The notes beneath the pieces are model-generated. The model made no database searches, had not been told where the DNA came from, and saw only the letters and a program-made list of their open reading frames with translations. Position numbers and translations under genes: made by a program. Positions 1 through 11,574 of a stretch of 64,000 bases of DNA are shown here, one piece after another (the first letter of the stretch is position 1; every line of letters begins with the position of its first letter). The DNA is taken from assembly GCF_030035675.1 (NCBI RefSeq), contig NC_084482.1, positions 186,841,873 to 186,905,872 on the forward strand, written 5' to 3'. Origin of the DNA: Rhineura floridana. Lineage: Eukaryota > Chordata > Lepidosauria > Squamata > Rhineuridae.

Positions 1-296
1 GCCATTATGTTAATCTTACAGATAATTTTTTTTATTCTACTACCCCCTGTGTGTGTGTGTTTATTTTTAATATTGTTTTAGGCTTCTTAGATGTGCAGCA
101 ACCAAGGCCAGCACCTTGTAAGAGTTTTTTTTTTAAAGTAACTGAAATGTAATTGTAGTGATTACTTTTGAGAAAAAGTAAAGTAATCAGTTACTTTCAG
201 AGCGATTGTAATTGTAACGGTAATTACTACTTTTTTGGGCCAAGTAATTGTAACTGTAATTTATTACTTTTTAAAAGTAATCTTCCAAGCTCTGAA
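1..296. repeat. End fragment of a hAT-like DNA element
   Basis: This AT-rich block, with many copies of the motif GTAATTGTAACTG, ends in CTTCCAAGCTCTG. It is nearly the same as 17473-17727, and the reverse of its end resembles the CAGAGCTTGGAAGTAAC start near 13059. The CAGAG-type terminus is that of the hAT MITEs elsewhere in the window whose 8-bp target duplications can be seen. The family is inferred; the left end lies outside the window. Confidence 0.55.
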
Positions 297-494
297 TAGA
301 TCTTGCTCTTCCCTTCAAGTTCTAGGGGAGCCCCCAATGCCATAGTATTGGATTCATCACAGAGAACAAATTTGGCCTCCATGTGTCTTTTCCAGACTGC
401 AGTTTCAGGACTGCCAGTCTATTGTTCTCTTTCACACATACACATACACTTTGGTGACGTCCCCTCCAGTCAGGTTCCCTCCAGAAGGATGTCC

Positions 495-1006
495 TGTTGT
501 GTAAATTTGTATAAATGTTAGTAGATACTGTCAACGGTCTGAGATGCTGTGTGTCAGTGTGTGCCAGTGTATGTGCGTTTATCTAAGAAAACAGGCTTTT
601 ACCCTGCATTGAGATCACTGAGACTTAAGACTTAGTAAAATAAGAAAAGCTATTTTATTTATAGAAATACATAGTAGATAGGAAAGGCATACCTAGTTCT
701 ATCTAACTAAATTGGAGGCGCAACGCCCAGGTTTGGGAGTTGCCCTCATGGCTCAGGAGAGAGAGAGCAGAGGCAAAGGTGTCTCCTCTCTCTTGGACAG
801 TCGAAGAAGAGAAAAAAGGAAAGGGCGGAAGGAGGAGGGGCAGATAAGCTCCTTAAGACATATCAGTCTGCGACAGCAGGAAGTCAGTCAGAGCATCACA
901 GGTAAAGGTAGGCAAGCCTAGCCATCTGGAGGACCCTAACTCTATCTCGCTTCTGGAACACAAACAAAAGAACAAAACAGGAGTTGCTCTTGCCCCACTT
1001 CCAACA
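495..1006 (-). mobile_element. Solo LTR, relic of a retrovirus-like or Gypsy-like element
   Basis: Read on the minus strand the block starts TGTTGGAAGTGGGG and ends in ACAACA. It holds an AATAAA signal near 655 and is flanked by a perfect 5-bp duplication, TGTCC (490-494 and 1007-1011). Related pieces lie at 16597-16880 and 40504-40954. No internal coding region is attached, so this is a solo LTR fossil. The family (ERV or Gypsy) cannot be decided from the LTR alone. Confidence 0.7.
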
Positions 1007-1011
1007 TGTCC

Positions 1012-1555
1012 AACTATTTAGTTTCTGTGGCAAAATATCCCTTGTACTTTGCCATCTCTTTAGTTATGCAAAGTCTCATCCAACCAACAAAAAGGAGTCT
1101 CCCAGGCTAAGCTTGTCCACTCTGTTTGACTTCTTTAGCAGTCTCTTTTAACAGTGAGAATCAAAGGATTGGAGGAGTGATTCTGACAGTTATTGAGACC
1201 AACCCCTCCCAATATTGTTTTTCATTTAATATGTCTTTTTTTCTTTAAAAATAACAGGTGCATAAACTTGGATAAAGATTGGGACTGAGGAACTGCTGTT
1301 TGATCAGAAATTGCCATCTGAACCTGCTGTTTTTCCTGGGAGGGAAACCAACATTGGCACCAAGGATTTCAGTACTTTGTATCTAGAGTCCAGACCCCCC
1401 CAAAATGCAATACTCCACCCCATCCCTACCCCAAAACTTCAGTGCATTCACTGCTTTGTGGAATATGATTGGGTGCATGTCACTGGCATCCAGATGGATT
1501 TTTGTGTATGTGACACATTAAGTGTCCCCTAACATGCCCATGCAATTTGTGACCT
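1012..1555. other. Unannotated stretch
   Basis: No gene, RNA or repeat family is recognised here. The only open frame (1311-1532) is short and has no features of a real protein. Confidence 0.4.
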
Positions 1556-1559
1556 GTTT

Positions 1560-1782
1560 TTATTTGGTTAAGGTGTTGGACTATGACCTGGGAGACCAGG
1601 ATTGGAATTCCCACACAGCCATGAAGCTCAATGGGTGACCTTGGGCCAGTCACTGCCTCTCAGACTCAGAGGAAGGCAATGGTAAACCACCTCTGAATAA
1701 CACTTACCATGAAAACCTTATTCATAGGGTCAGCATAAGTCGGGATCGACTTGAAGGCAGTCTATTTCCATTTTTCCATAGC
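1560..1782 (+). mobile_element. tRNA-derived SINE with BovB-type tail (Sauria SINE type)
   Basis: The head GGTTAAGGTGTTGGACTATG is followed by a degenerate pol III B-box region, a CORE-like middle (GACCTTGGGCCAGTCACTG) and a tail ending in CATAAGTCGGGATCGACTTG. That tail resembles the BovB LINE 3' end, which would allow BovB to mobilise it. Other copies lie at 17347-17467 and 32027-32245. Confidence 0.8.
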
Positions 1783-3176
1783 TTTTCACATTCTTTGGAG
1801 GCTACCATCCTCTTTCACAGCATAACTCCAGTACAGGAACATCATCTACCTTTAAATGTTTACAAATGGTGTATGCACCATCAAGGATGCCTCCCCCCCC
1901 TTCAGTAGCCCAGTGCCCCAACACTTTGCAAGCCGCTTGTTGGGGTTTTTAAAACTCATTGGAGGCCACATCTGCCCAACTTAAACAAACCAAAAAAGAG
2001 TGAACATCAGTGCAAATATTTGAGGCAAGTCTCCCCCCCCCCCCCGTTTCTCTCTGTCCTGATCTGCTTATAGGTCAATTGTAATTGAAACAATTTAATT
2101 TGCAGGGGCATCCCACCAGGGCTGATGCACTGAGAGTACATGAAAGTCCTTCAAGTCCCTGACAGGTAAACAGTATTAAGAAAGAACGAAGACTCCAGAC
2201 AATGGGATTAGGTCGGATCAGGATGGCAGGCTCCGCTAATAGGCTTCTGTTTAAAATAACTCTCTCCCTCAAAATAAAAAGGAGGCAAGCTGAATGACGG
2301 TAAAGGGCTAAGAGCAGTTTTTTTAAAAGGAGAGATCCAGTGCCGCCTTTGGGCAAGACACCCATTATGGGCCCTGCTGCCTTACTGAGTGTACCTCCTC
2401 ACCACCATTGTTACCGGCTGCTCCAGAATAGCTACCACCTGTTTTGCTTGCCAGGTGGAGAGCCAAGGAGCAAGCCAGCAGTGGCATCTCCTGCTTCTCC
2501 TTCTCACCACCAGATGAACTGGTCTATGAGGAAAAGTTACATTTGGGTAGTGGAAGCTGCCCCATCAGCCTCAGTCTGCCCTCAGCCAGACCCCACCTGC
2601 CCTGCCTTCTTTCTTACAGCCAGTCAGGGGGTGGCTTCTCCTGTCATTGGCTCTGGCTCCATCTACTGCTGGCCTCCCTACCTTCCACCCCACCAGTCCC
2701 AATGCACACCAGCCTCCACTCTATTTGGAGCTGTTTAGAACACCTTTCCCACCAACCCACTCCAGCTGAGGGGAGAGGGTGGATATAAGGTCTCTGCATG
2801 TGAACTAACCAAAGAAGCAGTTTTGGGGAGACAGAGTAAGATAGAGACAGAGCAGTCAGAGAGAACTGTTTAGCTGAAGGCATTGAGTGTATGTGCAGGT
2901 ATCCTGCTGTGGTGGTGGTGCAGGTATTTCTGATATATTGGATGTGGGGTGGTAGATCTGAGGTTCAGTGGGAGTATGTGAGCGGCTTGCCTCCACCCAT
3001 GCTTTACTTGTCTATTTGTAAATCATCCAAATATTACAAAAACGTCATCACTCTACCGTTCTGTCCCTCAAAGGAAACCATGACCCATGTGAACCTGCCC
3101 TCAGTACTTCACACTGCTTGGAGAAATGGGAAGCACATAGCAAAAGTCAAAAAGTGAGATGAGACAGGAAGACAGG
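1783..3176. other. Unannotated stretch, no supported gene
   Basis: This 1.4 kb of mixed composition contains several C-runs. Overlapping short open frames at 2340-2883 occur on both strands, have no recognisable domain and are probably chance. A GATATAAGG motif near 2782 could be a TATA-like site of an unidentified repeat, but nothing else supports that. Confidence 0.4.
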
Positions 3177-3179
3177 CCC

Positions 3180-4440
3180 CAGTGGCGTCACTATTTATTT
3201 ATTTATTTATTTAGTTGCATTTCTAAACCGCCCTATAGCTAGCAGCTCCCAGGGCGGTGTACAACATGATAAAACCACAATATATAAAATACGGCAAGTG
3301 TGTATTGCGCAAACAATATAAAACATTATATAAACAAAGTAAAAGAAAACTAGAAATAAAATAAGTAAGATTAAAAGCATAAAATACATTAAAATGCCTG
3401 GGTGAAGAGGTGGGTTTTTACCTGGCGCCGGAAAGATGACAGGGAAGGCGCCAGGCGTATCTCATCTGGGAGGGCATTCCATAATTCGGGGGCCACCACT
3501 GAAAAGGCCCTAGATCTTGTTACTGTTCTCCGGGCCTCTGTATGTGTTGGGACCTGGAGAAGGGCCTTAGACGTCGAGCGGAGTGAACGGGTAGGAACTA
3601 GCGTTGGTGTCACCCAGTGCGGTAACTCATGGTGTCACCCCCATGGACCTCCTCCCGTACCAGACCATACAGAATCCTAGTAATGTGTTTTTTACTAATG
3701 TTACTCGTAAATCGTAATTCCTGTATATCACTGAATGTAATGGCAATAGTAGTGACATAAACAACTAGCAAAATTAAAATTACACCTTTAAATTACAATA
3801 TCATACGCACAGCCCAAATTCTTGCTCTTATTACTAATGGAGTTAATTATCTTGCATATGCCCATAGTAAATTTTCAGATACTTTCAGACCCTCAGCAAT
3901 TTTCAAGTGGTCTATGTAGAAGAAAAGTTTGGGAACCCCTGGTGTAAGACATCTGCTTATGTCCCTATGCTGCTCTCACCCCTCATTTCGGTGCCTGGGA
4001 TGCATGCGTGTGGACATACCTCCTTACAATTATGGAAAGTGATTCTTAATAATAAGTCTCCAGACACAAAGTTACATAGGTATTTATCAGTTGTTTAGTA
4101 GAAAATTCAGAAGTGCAGAGTCCCTTCATGATAGTTGCAGCCACATACACCCTTTTTTACTCCTGGATTAAGAATGAGATCTTTGTTAATGCATTCTCTC
4201 AGAACAACAAACATCTCTAGGAGCCAATCAGAATGTAAGTGGAGAGCGTTAGCAACTGAGAAGAGTCTTCTCAGTGGCTGACTCACCTCCTTTCACTCTG
4301 ATTGGCTCCAATCAGCAGGAAAGGCAAGGAAGCATATTAGAAGACTCTTCTCAGTGACTAACACACTCCCTTTTCACGCTGACTGTAGGATGCTTGGAGA
4401 CATAGGGACCCTGCTCCCAAAAAAGTAGAGGGACTGAGAT
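3180..4440. mobile_element. DNA transposon remnant split by an L2 insertion
   Basis: The left end CAGTGGCGTCACTA (3180-3193) matches, in reverse, the end of another element at 11575-11752. The body resumes at 3601 with a GTGTCACCC-rich segment. Its interior (4090-4140 and 4330-4430) resembles 32805-32855 and 34540-34670, so this is a dispersed family. A hAT-like class is suspected from the terminus; no transposase is readable here and the right end is not clear. Confidence 0.5.
3194..3596 (-). mobile_element. L2 LINE 3' end
   Basis: On the minus strand, 3613-3389 encodes an L2-type C-terminus with SRAFSVVAPELWNALPDEIR and an FRRQVKTHLF end. A 3' untranslated part follows, ending in a TAAATAAATAAA tail at 3194-3213. 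The element sits between two copies of ACTA (3190-3193 and 3597-3600), which look like the target duplication inside the surrounding DNA transposon. It is 5'-truncated, as is usual for L2. Confidence 0.75.
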
Positions 4441-5463
4441 CCCCTGGGTGACTACCCTCCTGGTGCTTATGGACATGACCGTAATATATTTTGTGACGTG
4501 CAAGTTCGATATTATTTATTAAGTGTGTTTAGGATTACACTGATGACATTCCCAAATATGTACTTTCACACAGACTTTGGTTTTCCATAACACAATGTTT
4601 GTCCAAGCCTCCACACTTGGGGGGGGGCACTACTTGCACACCCCTTCCATAAGCACATCAAAGTTGGATACACACCTGAACCAAGACCCAGACAAAAGGG
4701 CACTCAAAACAAAAAGGTAATTACAGTGGCTGAGTAGATCTTGTACAGTGGTTATACTGACTGGGCAGCTACTGTCCTTCATATTTTACAAAATACTTTT
4801 TCCTATAGAAAGATTAAATGTCTGTGTATGAAAAAGTAATATATGAAGTGGCCTCAATAGTGAGAAAAGTAAGCAAGTGAATGGTGATCCAAATGTTTTT
4901 CATTCTCACGTTATGAAGCTAGCTGCTAGATGATGTATCACCTTCCCTACGCATGCAGCGTAGACTGAAAAAACAGCACCCAAGCCACCATTCAATACGT
5001 GCATGTGTTCTTTCCAACATGAATCTACAGGTCTCAAAAAGCAATGTGTGACAAAGTCCTCAAACACCTTGTAACATACCTCAAACATGGTCTTTTGTTC
5101 TACCAGCATGCCTTTACACCATCACTTTGCCAAAACATAAGGATAGGTAAATTGCTTTTAGGGAGGTTCACAATTATGATTTCCTATTTATTTAATCTAA
5201 AAATATTTAAAATACATAAAAACAGCCAGGGGAAGATATTGGAGAAATATAAAATAAATACAAATAAAAAAAGGGGGGGAGGTGAAGAGACCTTAAATGT
5301 GCTACTCACCATCTCTCAGCCTATCCTCCCCTCAGGATGAAAACAACGGAGAACAATGACCACCCTCAGGAAGAAGGGCACACTTAAAATGTAGAGGAAA
5401 AAATCATCTACAACCATACTGTGAAATCAAATATTTATTGGGACACAGTATGAAGAAATATTT
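4441..5463. other. Unannotated stretch
   Basis: This AT-rich sequence contains short mononucleotide runs, for example a G-run near 4621 and another near 5273. No gene or recognisable repeat family was seen. Confidence 0.4.
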
Positions 5464-5678
5464 ATATAAGAACATAAGAACATAAGAAGAGCCTGCTGGA
5501 TCAGGCCAGTGGCCCATCTAGTCCAGCATCCTGTTCTCACAGTGGCCAACCAGGTGCCTGGGGGAAGCCCGCAAGCAGGACCCGAGTGCAAGAACACTCT
5601 CCCCTCCTGAGGCTTCTGGCAACTGGTTTTCAGAAGCATGCTGCCTCTGACTAGGGTGGCAGAGCACAGCCATCACGG

Positions 5679-5999
5679 CTAGTAGCCATTGATAGCCCTG
5701 TCCTCCATGAATTTATCTAATCTTCTTTTAAAGCCATCCAAGCTGGTGGCCATTACTGCATCTTGTGGGAGCAAATTCCATAGTTTAACTATGTGCTGAG
5801 TAAAGAAGTACTTCCTTTTGTCTGTCCTGAATCTTCCAACATTCAGCTTCTTTGAATGTCCACAAGTTCTAGTATTATGAGAGAAGGAGAAGAACTTTTC
5901 TCTATCCACTTTCTCAATGCCATGCATAATTTTATACATTTCTATCATGTCTCCTCTGACCCGCCTTTTCTCTAAACTAAAAAGCCCCAAATGCTGCAA
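5679..5999 (-). pseudogene. CR1 ORF2 C-terminal segment
   Basis: This 106-codon stretch carries LGLFSLEKRRVRGDMIEMYK and ends DKFMEDRAINGY, the usual C-terminus of CR1 ORF2. It belongs to the same element as the RT segment at 7220-8563 and is separated from it by the inserted L2. The related degraded copies at 54890-55262 and 49475-49722 cover the same portion. Confidence 0.88.
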
Positions 6000-6191
6000 C
6001 CTTTCCTCATAAGGGAGTCACTCCATCCCCTTGATCATTCTGGTTGCCCTCTTCTGAACCTTTTCCAACTCTATAATATCCTTTTTGAGATGAGGCAACC
6101 AGAACTGTACACAGTATTCCAAATGCGGATGCACCATAGATTTATACAATGGCATTATGATATCGGCTGTTTTATTTTCAATACCTTTCCT

Positions 6192-7036
6192 TTGACCTGG
6201 TGTTTAATGGGGTGAGATTGCCCCTAAAGGACCAGGTCCGCAGCCTGGGGGTCATTTTGGACTCTCAATTGTCCATGGAGCCCCAGGTATCTGCAGTAAG
6301 TCGGGCAGCCTGGTACCAACTTCATCTGGTACAGAGGTTGCGACCCTACCTTCCTATACATCTGCTTCCACGAGTGATACATGCCCTGGTCTCCTCTCGA
6401 TTAGACTACTGTAATGCGCTCTACGTGGGGTTACCCTTGAAGACGGTCCGGAAATTGCAGCTGGTATAGAATGCGGCAGCACGCTTAATAAAGCAAAGCT
6501 GTCGCCGGGATCATGTCACCCCAGTGTTGATGGAGCTACACTGGTTGCCAGTTGTATACCGGGCCCAACTCAAGGTGTTGGTATTAACCTTTAAAACCCT
6601 AAATGGTTTTGGCCCAGTTTATCTGAAGGAACGCCTCCAGTATCACCAAATATGCTGCCAACAAGATCGGCCTCACAAGACCTTCTCTCGGTCCCACCGG
6701 TGAAAACAGCTAGGCTGGTGCGGACCAGAGAGAGGGCCTTCTCGGTCATGGCCCCCACCCTCTGGAACTTGCTTCCTTTTGACCTTCGACATGCGTCCCT
6801 GATGGCTTTTCGTCGAGCCTTAAAGACCTTGTTATTCAGGCAGGCCTACGGGATTTCTGGGGTGGGTTAGGCTATTATGTTGTATTACTAACGGGTGGTT
6901 TAGATGTATTGTTGTTTAATATGGTGACTGTTGTATGAATATGTTTTAAATTGTATTTTATATTGTGTAAGTCACCCAGAGTGTCTGTTAAGTCAGACAG
7001 ATGGGCGACAAACAAATAAAATTTTATTATTATTAT
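6192..7036 (+). mobile_element. L2 LINE 3' half inserted in CR1
   Basis: The first readable frame (6200-6469) encodes LGVILDSQLSMEPQVSAVSR and LDYCNALYVGLPLKTVRKLQ, typical of the L2 RT C-terminal region. Further frames (6652-6870) give RERAFSVMAPTLWNLLP. It ends with an ATT-rich tail. Comparison with the CR1 at 46136-47407 places the insertion exactly between the CR1 segments meeting at GATAATT and AGGAAAG. It is 5'-truncated and carries stops, so it is not active. Confidence 0.85.
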
Positions 7037-7219
7037 TAATTATCGCTAGCATGGAATTTGCCTTTTTCACAGCTGCCGCACACTGGGTCGACATTTTCAT
7101 TGTGCTGTCCACTACAACCCCGAGGTCTCTCTCCTGGTCGGTCACCGCCAGTTCAGACCCCATGAGCGTATATGTGAAATTCAGATTTTTTGCTCCAATA
7201 TGCATAATTTTACACTTGT

Positions 7220-8563
7220 TTATATTGAATAAATAATAATAATAAATAATAATAATAATTGCATTTGCCATTTTTCCGCCCATTCACTCAGTTTGGAGAG
7301 GTCTTTTTGGAGCTCTTCGCAATCCCTTTTTGTTTTAACAACCCTGAACAATTTAGTGTCGTCAGCAAACTTGGCCACTTCACTGCTCACTCCTAATTCT
7401 AGGTCATTAATGAACAAGTTGAAAAGTACAGGTCCCAATACCGATCCTTGAGGGACTCCACTTTCTACAGCCCTCCATTGGGAGAACTGTCCGTTTATTC
7501 CTACTCTCTGCTTTCTGCTTCTCAACCAATTCCTTATCCACAAGAGGACCTCTCCTCTTATTCCATGACTGCTAAGCTTCCTCAGAAGCCTTTGGTGAGG
7601 TACCTTGTCAAAAGCTTTTTGAAAGTCTAAGTACACTATGTCCACTGGATCACCTCTATCTATATGCTTGTTGACACTCTCAAAGAATTCTAATAGGTTA
7701 CTGAGACAGGACTTTCCCTTGCAGAAGCCATGCTGGCTCTGCTTCAGCAAGGCTTGTTCTTCTGTGTGCTTAGTTAATGTAGTTTTAATAATACTTTCTA
7801 CCAGTTTTCCAGGGACAGAAGTTAAGCTAACTGGCCTGTAATTTCTGGGATCCCCTCTGGATCCCTTTTTGAAGATTGGCGTTACATTTGCCACTTTCCA
7901 GTCCTCAGGCACGGAGGAGGACCCAAGGGACAAGTTACATATTTTAGTTAGCAGATCAGCAATTTCACATTTGAGTTCTTTGAGAACTCTCGGGTGGATG
8001 CCATCCGGGCCCGGTGATTTGTCAGTTTTTATATTGTCCATTAAACCTAGAACTTCCTCTCTCGTTACCACTATTTGTCTCAGTTCCTCAGAATCCCTTC
8101 CTGCAAATGTTAGTTCAGGTTCAGGGATCTGCCCTATATCTTCCACTGTGAAGACAGATGCAAAGAATTCATTTAGCTTCTCTGCAATCTCCTTATCATT
8201 CTTTAGGACACCTTTGAGTCCCTTATCATCCAAGGGTCCAATCGCCTCCCGAGATGGTCTCCTGCTTTGAATGTATTTATAGAATTTTTTGTTGTTGGTT
8301 TTTATGTTCTTAGCAATGTGCTCCTCAAATTCTTTTTTAGCATCCCTTATTGTCTTCTTGCATTTCTTTTGCCAGAGTTTGTGTTCCTTTTTATTTTCTT
8401 CATTCGGACAAGACTTCCATTTTCTGAAGAAAGACTTTTTGCCTCTAAGAGCTTCCTTGACTTTGCTCGTTAACCATGCTGGCATCTTCTTGGCCCTGGC
8501 GGTACCTTTTCTGATCTGCGGTGTGCACTCCAGTTGAGCTTCTAATATAGTGTTTTTAAACAA
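7220..8563 (-). pseudogene. CR1 ORF2 reverse transcriptase segment
   Basis: This segment has about 447 codons. The RT motifs appear in order: KSPGPDGIHPRVLKELK, PIFKKGSRGDPRNYRPVSLT, the QHGFCKGKSCLSNL region, VDIVYLDFQKAFDKVPH, GVPQGSVLGPVLFNLFINDL and the catalytic box KFADDTKL (CR1 clade form of the xADD motif). The frame runs out into the (AAT)n insertion near 7250. The upstream part of ORF2 lies at 8594-9438. The two are no longer one open frame, so the copy cannot encode a complete ORF2 protein. Confidence 0.93.
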
Positions 8564-8593
8564 CTTCCAAGCATTTTTGAGTGATGTGACCCT

Positions 8594-9438
8594 CTAGACT
8601 TTGTTTTTCAGCTTTCTTTTTACCAATCCCCTCATTTTTGTGAAGTTTCCTCTTTTGAAGTCAAATGTGACCGTGTTGGATTTTCTTGGCAATTGGCCAG
8701 TTACATGTATGTTTAATTTAATAGCACTGTGGTCACTGCTCCCAATTGGTTCAACAACACTTACATCTCGCACCAGGTCCCCACTGAGGATTAAGTCCAG
8801 GGTTGCCGTCCCTCTGGTCGGTTCCATGACCAACTGGTCTAGGGAATAGTCATTTAGAATATCTAGAAACTTTGCTTCTTTGTCATGACTGGAACACATA
8901 TGCAGCCAGTCTATGTCTGGGTAGTTGAAGTCACCCATTACTACCACATTTCCTAGTTTGGATGCTTCCTCAATTTCATATCTCATCTCAAGGTCTCCCT
9001 GAGCATTTTGATCAGGGGGACGATAGATCGTTCCCAGTATTAAGTCCCTCCTGGGGCATGGTATCACCACCCACAGCGATTCTGTGGAGCAGTCTGCCTC
9101 TTTTGGGGTTCGAACTTGCTGGATTCAGTGCCGCCTTTCATGTATAGAGTGACTCCACCACCAATATGTCCTGCCCTGTCCTTCTGATATAGTTTATATC
9201 CAGGGATAACCGTATCCCACTGGTTTTTTCCATTCCACCAGGTCTCCGTTATGCTCACTATATCAATGCTCTCCTCTAAGACCAAGTGCTCCAGTTCTCC
9301 CATCTTGGTTCGGAGGCTCCTAGCATTAGCGTACAGGCACTTGTAAGCAGTCTCTCTCTTCAAGTGTCTTTGGCACTTGTGGTTTGGCCTGTGGTAATTT
9401 TGCTCTTCTGAATTTATATCCTGTGCCCCTGCTCTCAC
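8594..9438 (-). pseudogene. CR1 ORF2 endonuclease domain (two overlapping frames)
   Basis: The first frame (9438-9064) has NARSLRTKMGELEHLVLEE and ITETWWNGKNQW. The second frame (9070-8594) has GTIYRPPDQN, VVMGDFNYPDIDW and SSDHSAIKL. These are the N, E, GDFN and SDH motifs of an apurinic-type endonuclease that nicks target DNA for priming. The frame change falls near 9064-9070 and disables this copy. Confidence 0.9.
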
Positions 9439-9557
9439 AATGCCTACTTCTAGGCCTACCCCTTTTAAAATTTCATCATTTCTTTGGTCTTTATCCCAGG
9501 GGGGAGGTTTATTCCAAACCGGACCTTCCTCAGCTCCTGTCGGGTTTCCCCCCTCAG

Positions 9558-10420
9558 TCAGTTTAAAAGCTGCTCTGCTACCTTTTTAATTTTAAGTGAC
9601 AGCAGTCTGGTTCCATTCTGGTTCAAGTGGAGCCTGTCCCTTTTGTACAGGCCTGGCTTGTCCCAAAATGTTCCCCAGTGCCTAACAAATCCAAACCCTT
9701 CCACCCGACACCATCGTCTCATCCACACATTGAGACTGCAAAGCTGGGCCTGTCTGGCTGGTCCTGCGTGTGGAACCGGTAGCATTTCAGAGAAAGCCAC
9801 TTTGGAGGTCCTGGCTTTCAGCATCCTACCTAGCAACCTAAATTTTGCTTCCAGGACCTCATGGCTGCATTTCCCCATGTCGTTGGTGCCAACGTGCACC
9901 ACGACCACTGACTTCTCCCCAGCACTGTCTACCAAACTATCTAAATGACGGGCGATATCTGCAACCTTCGCACTAGGCAGGCAAAACACCTTGCGGTCTA
10001 CACGCCCATCACACACCCCACTGTCTATGTTCCTAATGATCAAATCACCCACTATAAGGATCCCTCCACCCCCTGGAGATATATCCTCAGCACGACAGGA
10101 TAGCTGCTCATCCCTCAAGGAATGGGTCCCTTCTAAGGGATCGTTTCCCTCTTCCTCAGCTGGATGCTCTCCTTCCCTGAGACCATCGTCTCCATGATAG
10201 CAGGAGAGCTATCATCGTTGGAGTGGGACACGGCTATAACGTCCCTGAAGGCCTCCTCCACACACCTCTCTGCCTCTCTCCGCTTTTCCAGGTCCGCTAC
10301 CTTGGCCTCAAGGAAATGAAGTCGTTCCCGGAGAGCCAGGAGCTCATTGCACCGAGAGCACACCCACAACTTCTGTCCAACAGACAGATAGTCATACATG
10401 CTGCAGGTGGTGCAAAACAC
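9558..10420 (-). pseudogene. CR1 ORF1 (zinc finger, coiled coil, esterase-like domain)
   Basis: The N-terminal frame (10420-10133) starts MFCTTCSMYDYL and continues to a CSRC pair, the CR1 ORF1 zinc-binding pattern, followed by a short coiled coil. The second frame (10118-9558) is the SGNH-esterase-like domain with VVVVHVGTNDMG and DRLHLNQNGTRLL. The block that normally reads GDS with the catalytic serine reads VGDLIIRN here, so the nucleophile appears lost. The two frames differ, which is a frameshift near 10120. The role in RNA binding or transposition is known for the family, not shown here. Confidence 0.85.
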
Positions 10421-10599
10421 TGCAAAACATAAACATGACTCTCAAATATGTTTATGAATTACACAATCTGTAAATATATTTATAGTGCAATCTGATGTTT
10501 GTTTATTCAGAAGCAAGTCCCAATGTATTCAATGGGGCTTACTCAAACTGGGAAGTGTGCAGAGAACTACAGCCTCAAGTGATAAGGAACTTGTTCTTT

Positions 10600-10860
10600 C
10601 AACTTGTTCTTTTAAGTTGAGACCTTATCCCAGTCTGAGTCTGTGTTGGAATTGCTTTTTAATGTTTTTAAGCCTTTTCTTTTTTTAAAAAATGTTTTTT
10701 TAAAACTTTAAAAAAAAATTTTCAAAGATGTTTTCATATATTTTAATATGTTTTCATATGTGTTTATGATGTTTTAAAGTGCTTTTAGTGCTTTTGTTTG
10801 CCGCCCTGGGCTCCTGCGGGGAGGAAGGACGGGATATAAATCCAATAATAAATAAATAAA
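10600..10860 (+). mobile_element. L2-type LINE 3' end
   Basis: A T/A-rich segment ends GCCGCCCTGGGCTCCTG, GGAGGAAGGACGGGATATAA and an AATAAATAAATA tail. The same 3' signature recurs at 38587-38650 and 53565-53630, and on the minus strand at 54434-54500. Confidence 0.65.
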
Positions 10861-11217
10861 CTTCATTCACCCAACCCAAAATTCAGAATCATGCCTCTTT
10901 AGGATGTTTTCCAACTGTTTATTCTTGCTTTATGGTTATTGGATTTTAAATGGCTTTATTTCTTGTTGTGAGCTGCCTTGGTTTCCAATCCTACCTCACA
11001 GGGTTGTTGGAAAGACTACACACACACACTGCAGATGTATAAATGCATACAGCCCATATAATAGTTTATTGTCAAACCAGTTGGTCATTGCAGAAAAATC
11101 AGTATTAGTTTTTAAAAAATCAGTATTAGTTTCCTACATTAGTTTCCTGCCTACTTGCTTTAAAATAGGACTGGAGGGGGGGGCGGGGGACAGAAAGAGC
11201 ACACAAACACAATTTTT

Positions 11218-11330
11218 TCACTCCAAAGTCCCATTGATTTTCAGCACATTCATAACCATGTCTACTCAAAAGTAAATCCTATTGAATTCAATGGGATTTA
11301 CTCTGGAGATATGGGATTAGCAATGCTTTT
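11218..11330. repeat. Short near-palindromic repeat (TTCAATGGGATTTACT type)
   Basis: The core pairs AGTAAATCCTATTGAATTC with its reverse, CAATGGGATTTACTCTGG. Related short copies occur near 10500-10560, 16185-16262, 36490-36560, 38000-38115, 38320-38385 and 42845-42935. It is probably a small MITE family of squamates. The individual ends are not resolved. Confidence 0.5.
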
Positions 11331-11574
11331 ACCCCCACAAAAGCAAGTGTTGGGAAGGTTTTCAAAACACTGCCCAGGATCTGACTCCTACACACAAGAG
11401 GGGGAAAAACTGAAATGTATATACTTACCCAATTTATGAGATTTTCAGATAAACGGGGGGGGGGAACCACCATTTCCTGGCCTTGCAAAGAGGTTTACTA
11501 GACACTGCCACAGGTCAAACAAACACTTCACTGATTGGCTGCAATCCTGAACAGGCGGGGTTAAAGCTATGAAG

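Larger units (their letters stand above)
5464..10433 (-). mobile_element. Nearly full-length CR1 LINE, interrupted by L2
   Basis: The parts run from right to left on the minus strand: ORF1 (10420-9558), ORF2 endonuclease (9438-8594), reverse transcriptase (8563-7220), the C-terminal domain ending FMEDRAINGY (about 5999-5679) and a 3' untranslated part ending at about 5464. An L2 (6192-7036) interrupts the RT region. The uninterrupted copy at 46136-47407 shows the original join. A short (AAT)n insertion at about 7220-7255 also breaks the frame. Protein similarity to the 46-kb copy is very high, so this is a fairly young CR1 subfamily. Confidence 0.92.

Noticed and set aside
2340-2883. Three overlapping frames of 79-132 codons as a possible gene
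   Set aside because: No splice sites, domain or codon pattern; frames on both strands are equally open.
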